A DNA stretch of 59,190 nt, taken from Pontiellaceae bacterium B12219 (GTDB taxonomy: Bacteria > Verrucomicrobiota > Kiritimatiellia > Kiritimatiellales > Pontiellaceae). Below the pieces are notes generated by a model. It had not been told where the DNA came from and searched no databases. It worked only from the letters and a program-made list of their open reading frames with translations. Of the stretch, positions 50,710 to 59,155 are shown piece by piece. The stretch lies in assembly GCA_029432795.1 (NCBI GenBank), contig JARNMJ010000026.1, forward strand, positions 1 to 59,190, in the 5' to 3' direction. Every line of letters begins with the position of its first letter. The stretch's first letter is position 1. The translations under genes were made by a program, and so were the position numbers.

Positions 50710-52140
50710 TTATTTTCCATCAAAATAGTCGATCAGGCTATATACATTGTCATTGAGCTGTTTCATAGGCTCAAGCAGTTCTGTATACGGCTTGTAGTCG
50801 TAGGTAACAACGCCTTTATTGGAATTGCGGTTTGAAGGATCAACCGACAGATCGTTTGGATCATTATCAACATATTTGAACCAATGCCAGCCGACACAGT
50901 TTTTACTCTCCATCAGTCCGAGCGAAAAGTTGTGGTAGAATCGGGCGCGGTCGGCCTGAGTCTTAACCAGCCAGCCGGCACCGGATGTATTTTCAAGTCC
51001 GGTATCATGTCCTTTGGCATACCATTCAGTGATTATAAAGGGCTTGCCCGACTGCTCGACCCACATCGCGATCTGCTCCGGATCCGGATCCCATTTGTAG
51101 TAATAATTAACACTGATTATATCGACATATTTGCCGGCTGTTTTGAGCACAAGCGGCATACGGGTTGCGGCACCATGGAGTCGTGAGCCCAGACAGAGGT
51201 GATTCGGAGCTACGTTCCGAATCGCAGCTGTAGTCAGCTGGAAATACCGGTCAAACATATAGGCGATAAATTCATCGCGATCCGCATCGTTAATATCATC
51301 CAGATTCGCCGACCCGCCTTTTCGCTCTGCCAACCAGCGATTGGCTTCCTCGACATTATATTTCATTTCCGGGTATTTCTCGAGATCAAGCTTCAGCGTA
51401 CGATCCAACATATCCACCGGCACCTGCAGCTCGTTATCGCTGAAATGGCCGATGCAATATGGATCGTCTTTTGTTCCTGCCAGTTTTTGAGCATACGTAT
51501 CACAGTATGCCTCGAAGTCAGGATGGAACACCGGCCAAACTTTGTCCGGGAATCCCATATGTCCGGAAACCTGCCAGGCAATTTCCCGCTCTTCCGCAAA
51601 ATCAGCCATAAAATCCCAGCTTTGGGTATAAACCGGCGGATGATCGGTTTCTCGCAACAAGAGAGCTTCGCTCCATCCACCACAGCCATTGAAACCGTAT
51701 TTTTGTAAAAGATCGGCACTGAAATCAGCCCAGTTTTCCTCGGAGCCGAAGACCCGGAGTGTTGTTCCCCGGCTGTAGTCGTTCAATCCCGCATAAACAC
51801 CGGCGATGGCCTTGTGAATAAACAGATTTCCGTCGGGGTCAACCAGCCACCATCGGCCATCAATTTTTTTGGGGTAGAAGAAGCCGGTTGCTTCGGTCTG
51901 CATATCGACCCGCCCGCCATACTGATCCATCTCGACCGCATTACCCGGAGTAAAGTCAGACAGTGTTTCAATGGTACGCGTTTCGCGCGGAACCCATTTG
52001 GCATCAGCAGGTTTCTTCTTAACATCCACTGTGATGCGTACCTGTTGAGTATCTGCATCTTTTGCCTGGGCCATGGCCAACGAGACTGAGCCGATGGATA
52101 CCACCCCGGAAAGTACAAACCATTTTGCACGATGAATCAT
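50710..52140 (-). CDS. GH50-like agarase-related glycoside hydrolase (copy 2)
   Basis: The 476-residue protein with a signal peptide is a paralogue of the gene at 46.1 kb. DGRWWLVDPDGNLFIHKAI precedes the barrel. The acid/base site is in FSDNEL (Glu237) and the nucleophile in TEWYAKG (Glu372). GAGWLVKTQADRARFYHNFSLGLME and WHWFKYVDNDPNDLSVDPSN are shared. It lies directly after the GPH transporter on the same strand and is probably co-transcribed with it. ATG at 52140 is chosen over an earlier GTG because of TGAGGT upstream. Confidence 0.78.
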   Translation of the reverse strand: MIHRAKWFVLSGVVSIGSVSLAMAQAKDADTQQVRITVDVKKKPADAKWVPRETRTIETLSDFTPGNAVEMDQYGGRVDMQTEATGFFYPKKIDGRWWLVDPDGNLFIHKAIAGVYAGLNDYSRGTTLRVFGSEENWADFSADLLQKYGFNGCGGWSEALLLRETDHPPVYTQSWDFMADFAEEREIAWQVSGHMGFPDKVWPVFHPDFEAYCDTYAQKLAGTKDDPYCIGHFSDNELQVPVDMLDRTLKLDLEKYPEMKYNVEEANRWLAERKGGSANLDDINDADRDEFIAYMFDRYFQLTTAAIRNVAPNHLCLGSRLHGAATRMPLVLKTAGKYVDIISVNYYYKWDPDPEQIAMWVEQSGKPFIITEWYAKGHDTGLENTSGAGWLVKTQADRARFYHNFSLGLMESKNCVGWHWFKYVDNDPNDLSVDPSNRNSNKGVVTYDYKPYTELLEPMKQLNDNVYSLIDYFDGK

Positions 52141-52169
52141 ATAATACCTCACTTAAAATTAACGCTTAT

Positions 52170-53588
52170 CTATTGATTGTTTAATTCGAGCTGTGCCCGG
52201 ATTTCAGTCATTCGCTTCTTACTTAAAGGGTAGAAGCAGCAGATCAGGCCTGCAATAAGGAATGCAACTCCCGGCACCACAGAAAAGAATACCCGCATCT
52301 GGGTCAACACCTCTGCGGACGGAACCTCTATGACTTTCTTATCAAATCCGATTTTCGCCAGAAGCAAACCGGCCACCAGTGCGCCGAGTGCAAGGCCGGT
52401 CTTGAACAGCCATCCGTAGACCGCCGCAAATACTCCCTCACGCCGACTTCCATGATTCACCTCATCATAATCACAGACATCTGCAATCATGGACTGACAC
52501 AAGAGGAACACCGAAGCATCGAGGAATGCATACAGCACCCCGTCAAGCAGCTGAAGGTAGGGACTGTTCGGTGTGTAGAGGAACCAACGCAGTCCCATTA
52601 ATCCCACGCCCCAGAACAATGCTCCCTGAAAGACGGCTTTTTTTCCGAAGCGAATTGCAAGTTTACTCACCAGCGGAACAATCAGAGCGGCAACCACATA
52701 AACTGCAGTCCAATACCATCCAATTGTCGTTGATGCCGCGGCTTTATCCCCGCCATACACATAGTAAATGTTAATGTAATAATGCAGCCCACCCACAATG
52801 GCGGAAGCCATGAGAACCAGAGTTACGGATATGCTGACGATGAGGAAAGGCGTGCAGGTCAGCGATTCCTTCAGGTTGGTAATCAACCCGCTCTTTTTCT
52901 TCTTTTTCTCGTTCTTTTTCTCAGCAAGAACCTCTGCAATATGGGGGCTTGACTCCTTTACGAAGAATACCGGCAGAAGCCCGAAAATAATTAATATGAT
53001 CCCGGTAAACAATCCCACGTACCGGACACCTTCAATGGTATCCTCGAAAAAGCTCCGCTGCGTTAAGAAGTACAGCCAGCCAACGCCGATCTGGGAAATC
53101 GGGCCGAAAAAGCTTGGAAAAGCGAAGAGTCGAGTTCGCTCATCAAAGTCATCCGTCAATTCATACCCCATCGCGTACCACGGCACGGAAAAGATGGTGA
53201 GTGCGGTATAGAACAGCAGACAGATAACCGATAGATACACCATGGAGCTCACCGGAGAGAGCCCGCGGGGAAGCAGCCAGAGTGCTGCGAAGAAAATCCC
53301 GGTCAGCAATGCCCCGCCCACAATAAAGGGCTTTCTTCTGCCGAAGCGTCCGGACCAATTATCTGAAATGTGGCCGATGAGCGGATCCGTGAACGCATCC
53401 CAAATGCGCATAAGCGAGAACAATGCGCCAATCCATGCCGTGCTTACTCCGAAGGCAAGGTTGTAAATCGGGAAACAGAGCCGCTTCGGGGCCTGCTTCG
53501 CAATCATGACAGACACATTGCCCAGTCCGTATGCCATTTTGGTTTTAAATGTCAGTTTTGCTTTTTTTCCTGCCGTATCCATACTCAT
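52170..53588 (-). CDS. GPH-family sugar:cation symporter (MFS type)
   Basis: A 472-residue integral membrane protein with about 12 hydrophobic segments. A GPH-like motif near 60-90 (RIWDAFTDPLIGHISDNWSGRFGRRKP) is shown, plus PWYAMGYELTDDFDERTRL and a central loop rich in Lys/Glu (near 215-235). This family imports glycosides, pentosides or hexuronides with Na+ or H+. It probably takes up oligosaccharides made by the exported GH50-like enzymes. The GH50-like gene follows on the same strand, and GH3 diverges. A LacI-like palindrome lies 85 bases upstream of its start. Confidence 0.9.
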   Translation of the reverse strand: MSMDTAGKKAKLTFKTKMAYGLGNVSVMIAKQAPKRLCFPIYNLAFGVSTAWIGALFSLMRIWDAFTDPLIGHISDNWSGRFGRRKPFIVGGALLTGIFFAALWLLPRGLSPVSSMVYLSVICLLFYTALTIFSVPWYAMGYELTDDFDERTRLFAFPSFFGPISQIGVGWLYFLTQRSFFEDTIEGVRYVGLFTGIILIIFGLLPVFFVKESSPHIAEVLAEKKNEKKKKKSGLITNLKESLTCTPFLIVSISVTLVLMASAIVGGLHYYINIYYVYGGDKAAASTTIGWYWTAVYVVAALIVPLVSKLAIRFGKKAVFQGALFWGVGLMGLRWFLYTPNSPYLQLLDGVLYAFLDASVFLLCQSMIADVCDYDEVNHGSRREGVFAAVYGWLFKTGLALGALVAGLLLAKIGFDKKVIEVPSAEVLTQMRVFFSVVPGVAFLIAGLICCFYPLSKKRMTEIRAQLELNNQ

Positions 53589-53672
53589 CCCCTAAAGCCT
53601 TTAAGTTACATCTGGTTACAGATCGTTCATATAAAATGCTACAAAACATCCGGCAACAAAAGACAATGTCTA

Positions 53673-53685
53673 TTCAACCGTTGAA
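53673..53685. promoter_or_regulatory. LacI-type operator candidate 1 (TTCAACCGTTGAA)
   Basis: A 13-bp palindrome, TTCAAC-C-GTTGAA, 85 bases upstream of the GPH transporter start, flanked by A/T. Together with the similar site at 53881 it brackets the divergent spacer. The symmetric CG-centred form is typical of LacI-family operators. The locus LacI regulator is the obvious candidate binder. Confidence 0.6.
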
Positions 53686-53880
53686 ATATCCATTCCAACC
53701 AGACCTTCTTCTGCTTCGGCAGAAGAATTTCGCCGCCTCTGATCGCTGCAGTCAACTGAACAGCTCACCACCCCCTCCCCCGGAATGCACCGCAAATAAG
53801 CATTCAGATGCGGCCCCAATGCTTTACCAAACCTGCCCCCCACCGGCTGTTATAGATTAATTCAATAAAAAACACCCTCA
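53686..53880. other. Divergent control region of transporter and GH3
   Basis: This stretch lies between the two palindromes and must hold regulation for the minus-strand transporter and the plus-strand GH3 gene. It is C-rich at about 53760-53840. No strong sigma-70 match was found, and no gene is visible. Confidence 0.4.
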
Positions 53881-53893
53881 TTCAACGGTTGAA
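53881..53893. promoter_or_regulatory. LacI-type operator candidate 2 (TTCAACGGTTGAA)
   Basis: The same palindrome as at 53673 except for the centre base, 115 bases upstream of the GH3 start. Centre-to-centre distance to the first is 208 bases. This spacing could allow looping or independent control of each side. Confidence 0.6.
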
Positions 53894-54007
53894 CTCTGGG
53901 TGCGTTGTGCAGTGGAGATATCAGTCGATATACATACGCAATCTTTGACTTCGCTGAGGACTTCTGGATGAGGGAAGTCGTAAACCCAAAAACAGGAAAA
54001 TAGACCA

Positions 54008-55723
54008 ATGGAAAAAAGCAGTTTTATACAAAAGCGTATGGGAGAAATGAACCTGTCCCAGAAGGTTGGACAGATGATGGTATTCGGGTTCTGCGGCCCC
54101 ATTATCACACCGGATATCAAGGAATTGATCACAAAGTACCATGTCGGCGGTCTTCGCATCAGCCAGAAATTCAGAGCGCTTTCATTGGCCCATGACGTCA
54201 AACCCGGCACCGTGCCGGATGAAAGCATTATGCGTTCGATCATGCAGCCCGAGGGAATTGCCCGCGACTACTCAAGCTTCTCCGCCGCGACCTCGGCCAA
54301 CGCTTACGATTATGCCAAGGTTCTCAATCAACTCCGGACGCTGTCCCAGGAGCGCGATCTGGGCATTCCGATTCATTTTACCGCAGACCAGGAAGGTTCG
54401 GCTTGCGATGACATTCTGGGCGGACATCGCCTGTTCCCTCACCCCAAGGGCATCGGAATGACAGGTGAGCCGGAGCTCGCCTATCAGGTCGCTCTGCAGA
54501 CAGGCCGCCAGCTTCGTGCGCTGGGCGTTAACATGATTCATTCTCCCGTCCTTGATGTAAACACCAACCCGCTCAACCCGGAGATCGGAACACGTTCCTA
54601 TTCCGCATATACCGAAGAGGTCATCACCTATGCTCGCGAAGCGATCCGTGGATATCTGGACGCCGGTCTTGTTTGCACCGGAAAACATTTCCCCGGCAGA
54701 GGGGAATCCGTGACTGATGCGCATTGGGACCTCCCCGTCGTGGATCTGGGAATCGACAAATTGACCGATGAGCATATTCGGCCCTACCGGGAAATGTTCA
54801 AAGCCGGCTTACCCGCCGTGATGACAGCACATTCCAGATACCCGGCTTTGGGCGTGAACGACATTCCCGGCTCAACCAGCAAACGAATTATCACCGAGTT
54901 GCTCCGCGAAGAACTTGGTTTCGAAGGTTTGATCACAACGGATAATATGATGATGGGCGGAATCCTCCGGATGTATCCCATGGTGGAAGCGGTCATTCGG
55001 GTGATCGAAGCCGGACATGACCTGGTGCTGTGCCGCGATGAAAGTCCAATGCGTCTCAAGATCCTCGAGGGCGTAGAAGCGGCCGTCAAATCCGGACGGA
55101 TCGCCGAAAGCCGCATCGATGAGTCGGTTGCCCGCATTCTGTCCATGCGGTATGATCAGAGTCTGTTTGAAGACTCCTGTCAGGCCAACCCCGCAGAAGC
55201 ACAGGCCATCATTGACGATCCGGACGTGGTTAGCGTCACCATCGAAGCGGCTCAGAAATCGACCGTTGTACTCCGTGACCGTGAAAACCTTCTGCCGCTT
55301 CCGACTGATCAGAAAATTATGTTGATCGAACAGATTTTCCCCACGCAGCAGTTTTCCAACAACATGTACAGTCATCCCGGATTGCTGTGGGAGTCGATGT
55401 CTAAACACTCAGACAACGTCGCCTGCATAGAAATCAACAACGCTCCGACAGAGCATGATATGGAGCGTATCGAACGCCGGATCGATGAGTCGGACCTGAT
55501 TGTCATGACGAACTACTACTACCACAAAGCGGCCTCTTCCATCAGCGAACAGGTTCGGGAACTGATTAAACGTGGCAAGCGCGTTGTGGTCGTGGCGAAC
55601 TCTCCCTTTGAGTTTGCCTCCCCCGAAGATTTCGGCTCGGTCATCCTCTGCTACCAGCCCGGCGGCCCGGAACACATGGATGCGGTTGCAGACCTCCTGT
55701 TCGGTAAAAAGGAGACGAAATGA
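54008..55723 (+). CDS. GH3-family beta-glycosidase (NagZ-like subgroup)
   Basis: The 571-residue protein has the N-terminal GH3 barrel: TADQEG near 126, the substrate motif KHFPGRG (226-232, usually KHFPGHG) with catalytic His239 in DAHWDLP, and nucleophile Asp312 in ITTDNMMMGG. The C-terminal domain (about 400-571) is a Rossmann-like extension with SSISEQVRELIKRGKRVVVV. Without a signal peptide it is cytoplasmic, so it probably splits imported oligosaccharides. The histidine-to-arginine change in the KHFPG motif departs from NagZ. The stop overlaps the HAD start as ATGA. Confidence 0.86.
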   Translation: MEKSSFIQKRMGEMNLSQKVGQMMVFGFCGPIITPDIKELITKYHVGGLRISQKFRALSLAHDVKPGTVPDESIMRSIMQPEGIARDYSSFSAATSANAYDYAKVLNQLRTLSQERDLGIPIHFTADQEGSACDDILGGHRLFPHPKGIGMTGEPELAYQVALQTGRQLRALGVNMIHSPVLDVNTNPLNPEIGTRSYSAYTEEVITYAREAIRGYLDAGLVCTGKHFPGRGESVTDAHWDLPVVDLGIDKLTDEHIRPYREMFKAGLPAVMTAHSRYPALGVNDIPGSTSKRIITELLREELGFEGLITTDNMMMGGILRMYPMVEAVIRVIEAGHDLVLCRDESPMRLKILEGVEAAVKSGRIAESRIDESVARILSMRYDQSLFEDSCQANPAEAQAIIDDPDVVSVTIEAAQKSTVVLRDRENLLPLPTDQKIMLIEQIFPTQQFSNNMYSHPGLLWESMSKHSDNVACIEINNAPTEHDMERIERRIDESDLIVMTNYYYHKAASSISEQVRELIKRGKRVVVVANSPFEFASPEDFGSVILCYQPGGPEHMDAVADLLFGKKETK

Positions 55724-56607
55724 ATTATACACAGCAATTGAGGGATGTGCCGAAAAAGCACGACTTCTTCATCGGGTTTGACAGCGATGGCTGCGTGTTC
55801 GACACCATGGAGCTCAAGCACAAAGAATGCTTCTGCCCGGCCGTCATCAAACATATGGGTTGTCAGGCCGTCAGCAAGGCCGCACGTGAAGTATGGGATT
55901 TTGTCAACCTCTACAGTAAAACACGGGGATGCAACCGCTTTGTCGCCATTCAGCACTTTCGTGATCTCCTGCGGGAGCGCAAAGACGTGCAGGACAGAAA
56001 CTTCACCGTCCTTGAACTGAAATCCCTAGACGCCTGGGTCGAACGGGAAACCAAGCTCAGCAACCCGACGCTGGCCCTGGAAGTTGAAAAGACCGGCGAT
56101 AAGGAACTCCAGCGCATGCTGAGCTGGAGCACGGAAGTGAACGCCCGGGTAACCGATATGGTATCCGGCGTATCTCCATTCCCCAAAGTCATGGATGTAC
56201 TGCAGAAAGCCGCGATTCGAGCCGACATGATCGTTGTCTCTCAGACCCCGCTCGAAGCATTGGAACGCGAGTGGGAGGAGAACAGCATGACTCCTTATGT
56301 CAGTCTGATTGCTGGTCAGGAGCACGGCACCAAATCAGAACATATTCACTTCGCCACAGAAGGCAAAGGTTACGGAACCGACAAGGTGCTGAAAGTGGGC
56401 GACGCTCCCGGCGATTTCAAAGCCGCAATGGATAACAAAGCATTGTTTTACCCGATCATTCCCGGACAGGAAGAAATGTCCTGGAAACGTCTCGCGGACG
56501 AAGGTCTCGAACGCTTTTTCAACGGAACTTTTGCTGGCGAATATCAGCAGAAGCTGATCAAAGAGTTCGACAATGCACTTCCCGAACATCCGCCCTGGTC
56601 GGCTTAA
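55720..56607 (+). CDS. HAD-superfamily hydrolase coupled to GH3
   Basis: The 295-residue protein has the HAD motif I as FDSDGCVFDTM (Asp20 and Asp22), a helical cap domain from about 30 to 150, motif II near VVSQTPLEAL and motif IV near KVGDAPGDFKAA. It probably acts as a phosphatase on a sugar phosphate or related metabolite. Its start overlaps the GH3 stop by four bases, which implies coupled translation. So the substrate may come from GH3 products. This is an inference; no phosphorylation step has been identified in the window. No signal peptide. Confidence 0.82.
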   Translation: MNYTQQLRDVPKKHDFFIGFDSDGCVFDTMELKHKECFCPAVIKHMGCQAVSKAAREVWDFVNLYSKTRGCNRFVAIQHFRDLLRERKDVQDRNFTVLELKSLDAWVERETKLSNPTLALEVEKTGDKELQRMLSWSTEVNARVTDMVSGVSPFPKVMDVLQKAAIRADMIVVSQTPLEALEREWEENSMTPYVSLIAGQEHGTKSEHIHFATEGKGYGTDKVLKVGDAPGDFKAAMDNKALFYPIIPGQEEMSWKRLADEGLERFFNGTFAGEYQQKLIKEFDNALPEHPPWSA

Positions 56608-56638
56608 AAAAGTACGTCAACTGACATAAAATAATTCC

Positions 56639-56666
56639 ATTCCCGTCACGTGACCGTGACGGGAAT
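56639..56666 (+). terminator. Hairpin terminator after the HAD gene
   Basis: A perfect 12-bp stem ATTCCCGTCACG / CGTGACGGGAAT with loop TGAC lies 31 bases past the HAD stop, followed by AAATATGACTTTAT. There is no long T-tract, but stem strength and place support a terminator for the GH3-HAD operon. Confidence 0.8.
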
Positions 56667-57012
56667 AAATATGACTTTATCTGGGATGGAACAACCAAAG
56701 AGAGAGTCATAAAAAGCTGAAAACAGAGAGGTCTTCACGGACCGGATTAAACATATTTCGATACATTGGAAGTAAAAAATGCATTGCATGGAACTGGGCG
56801 GAAAAAGGTTTAAAATCGAGCCGAAAAACATCATCGGTCATATCGTAAGCGGATGATTTACAAAATATAACGTGATTCTACCCATCAGTTTCACACCTTT
56901 TTTTGTCCCAATTATCTGTCAGCAAAACCATGCATGATTATAGCCCGAGGTCACTGGCGCGACCAATCCTCAAAACAAACGTTAAGAAAAATTCTTAAAT
57001 AAGGTAAATAAT
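56667..57012. other. AT-rich upstream region of the PA14-like gene
   Basis: About 346 bases without a convincing gene. A perfect 17-base palindrome, TTAAGAA-AAA-TTCTTAA, is at 56982-56998, about 14 bases before the GTG at 57013, so it may be an operator or part of the leader. A similar CTAAGAATATTTCTAA word lies inside the gene start. Composition is markedly AT-richer than the operons to the left. Confidence 0.5.
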
Positions 57013-58149
57013 GTGAAAAAACGTATAAAAAATTCTAAGAATATTTCTAAAGGGGCACCAAGCGGGTTTATGATTAGCCTGCTGGTTCATGCCGGTGCAT
57101 TTCTGTTGGCCGGTATGCTGGTTGTTTTTACGGTCACTCAAAAAGAAGAGAAAAAGTTTGTTCCACCGACCCCGGTGAATCGGCCGAAGATGAAGCTCAA
57201 AAAACCGAAAGTGTCGGTGAAGAAAAATGCAAAACCGAAATCTTCGAGTCGCATCGTAACGAAAGTAACTCGCGCGAATATGCCGGATATCCAGTTACCG
57301 GAAATGGCAGGTATGGGGGAAGGACTGATCGGCGGTGTAGAGTCCGGATTCGATATTATGCCTGAACTTGAAACGATCAACGCATTAGGTTCCGGCAGCA
57401 GTATTGGTAACGATTTTGAGGGAACATATTACGATCTGAAATTTAGTCGGTCCGGTGTGTATAATCCAATTTCCGAGGATGAGTGGCGGGATTATTTTTA
57501 CAAACTCTTCAGAGGAGAATGGGATACACGCATTTTATCCAGGTTTTATCGCTCACCGAAGACACTCTACACCACCTGCTTTGTACTACCGCATGTCCCT
57601 TCTGCATTGGCTCCAGTGGCATTCGGCCTGCCCGACTCGATGGCCTCCGGAGGCGAGTGGATTGTTCACTACAAAGGTGATCTCGTATATAAGGAAGATA
57701 TAACATTCCGATTTTGGGCATCATCAGACGATTCATTGGCGGTCAAAGTTGATGGTGAAGTGGTGATCGCAGATTCCTGGCAGAATATAACAGGAGAGGC
57801 AACTCGTGCGGCCCTGATGTATGGGGGATTATGGAAATCCTCATCGATGGATACAGGAAAATACTGGATAGGACATGGGAATGCCACCGTTGGCGACTGG
57901 ATTACGCTAAAAGCCGGCGTGCCCAAAAAAATGGAAGTCATAGCGACCGACAATCCGAGCCCGAATGCCTCCTTCTACCTGTTGGTGGAAGTAAAAGGAG
58001 TTGAGTATCCGCGTGGTCGTCATAACGGCCCCTTATTGCCGATCTTTAAGACGGAAGAACTTTCGCACGATCATTTGGATCTTATTTACCGAAGCGTACC
58101 CGAGGACGTAATCGATTGCGTTAACGGTCCAATCTTCCGTGATTATTAA
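57013..58149 (+). CDS. TonB-like/PA14-like envelope protein
   Basis: The 378-residue protein has one membrane segment (about 18-40, GFMISLLVHAGAFLLAGMLVVFTV). A Pro/Lys linker (PPTPVNRPKMKLKKPKVS), like that of TonB proteins, follows. A large periplasmic domain resembles PA14 in the stretches FEGTYYDLKFSRSG, FRFWASSDDSLAVKVDGEVV and MEVIATDNPSPNASFYL. No TonB C-terminal domain is evident. Start is GTG at 57013; an ATG two bases earlier is out of frame. Function is unknown; a carbohydrate-binding envelope role is possible. It is followed 36 bases later by the SHD1-like gene. Confidence 0.65.
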   Translation: MKKRIKNSKNISKGAPSGFMISLLVHAGAFLLAGMLVVFTVTQKEEKKFVPPTPVNRPKMKLKKPKVSVKKNAKPKSSSRIVTKVTRANMPDIQLPEMAGMGEGLIGGVESGFDIMPELETINALGSGSSIGNDFEGTYYDLKFSRSGVYNPISEDEWRDYFYKLFRGEWDTRILSRFYRSPKTLYTTCFVLPHVPSALAPVAFGLPDSMASGGEWIVHYKGDLVYKEDITFRFWASSDDSLAVKVDGEVVIADSWQNITGEATRAALMYGGLWKSSSMDTGKYWIGHGNATVGDWITLKAGVPKKMEVIATDNPSPNASFYLLVEVKGVEYPRGRHNGPLLPIFKTEELSHDHLDLIYRSVPEDVIDCVNGPIFRDY

Positions 58150-58185
58150 GCGATCGGAAAAGAAACAATTTGCTGAGGAAAAATC

Positions 58186-58923
58186 ATGAAAAAACTCCAC
58201 ACCATTATATTTATACTTATTTCAATGCTTTCGCTGCAGGCTTCTGTTTGTGCACAACAGCAGACCTGGACGCTTGCGGATGGAACTTCTTTCGAGGGCG
58301 AAGTGGTGAAAATATTTTCGAAAGACGTCGCATTCAAAAATGCAAAAGGAACCATAAAGAAAATTCCTTTAGATCGTTTTTCTCAGGAAAGCCTTACACG
58401 GATTGAACTGGAACATCCACCGACGTTATCTTTTAACCTCATCAAAGATCTAGAGAAGGTCAACTTTCCTTCCGGCATCCGCGACGATACACAACGTCCT
58501 GCGGAGAGACGGGGCTATTATGGTGTTAGAATCAAACAAACGAGCGCAGGAGCATACAATCATGAGCTCTTCCTTGAACTGTACATCATTGGATCGGAAC
58601 GGTACGGAGATAAGCTGATTCTATTAGACCGCCAAGAAGCCTCGTTTTTCTTAACCGAGGAAAACAACAGAGAATTTGAGTTCAGAAGTGAACATAAGGT
58701 GGTACTTCAGAATTATTTAATATTCAATGATCCTCGCGGGGAGGATTACTTCGGATATTTGGTTGTCGTGAAAGACTCTCGCGGTGAAACGATCGCATAT
58801 GACACCTCCCACAACTTCTTATTTGAAAACATCGACAATTTAAGAGAGCGGTATATATGGAACTTTATGGATAAAAACTGCGTTCGCGTATTTCCAACCC
58901 GCCCTCCCTACTATTCGAATTAA
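58186..58923 (+). CDS. Secreted SHD1-like domain protein
   Basis: The 245-residue protein has a signal peptide (KLHTIIFILISMLSLQASVCAQ). A segment of about 45 residues, WTLADGTSFEGEVVKIFSKD then AFKNAKGTIKKIPLDRFSQE, matches the SHD1 pattern known from PVC bacteria. The remainder has beta-rich stretches (FLELYIIGSERYGDKLILLD, EDYFGYLVVVKDSRGETIAYDT) without a named family. It probably acts in the periplasm or envelope with the PA14-like protein, judging by the 36-base spacing. GAGGAAA lies 7 bases before the ATG. Confidence 0.65.
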   Translation: MKKLHTIIFILISMLSLQASVCAQQQTWTLADGTSFEGEVVKIFSKDVAFKNAKGTIKKIPLDRFSQESLTRIELEHPPTLSFNLIKDLEKVNFPSGIRDDTQRPAERRGYYGVRIKQTSAGAYNHELFLELYIIGSERYGDKLILLDRQEASFFLTEENNREFEFRSEHKVVLQNYLIFNDPRGEDYFGYLVVVKDSRGETIAYDTSHNFLFENIDNLRERYIWNFMDKNCVRVFPTRPPYYSN

Positions 58924-59031
58924 ACGGATAAAACTTCAGTCAACTTTCGGCCCCGTCCAGGCCCCCGCATTAACAAAAAATGTGGATAACTGCTTTCAGG
59001 ATCAAGCAGTTGAACCACCGGGATCAGATTC

Positions 59032-59066
59032 AAAAAAAAGCAAGAGCCCGAGCGCTCTTGCTTTTT
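59032..59066. terminator. Terminator after the SHD1-like gene
   Basis: GCAAGAGC / GCTCTTGC stem with loop CCGAGC, preceded by eight A residues and followed by TTTTTT. The stem extends through A-T pairs and could work in either direction. Confidence 0.92.
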
Positions 59067-59120
59067 TATTTATTTGAGAGGCGGGATGCAATATCGCTAG
59101 TGTGCTGAGCCGTAAATAGA

Positions 59121-59148
59121 TTTACATTACAAAAAGTTATGGTATGAT
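59121..59148 (+). promoter_or_regulatory. Candidate promoter of the edge ORF
   Basis: TTTACA (59121-59126), 16 bases, TATGAT (59143-59148). The ATG at 59156 is only 8 bases past the -10, so the transcript would be leaderless. No ribosome site is present. Confidence 0.5.
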
Positions 59149-59155
59149 GGTTTGC

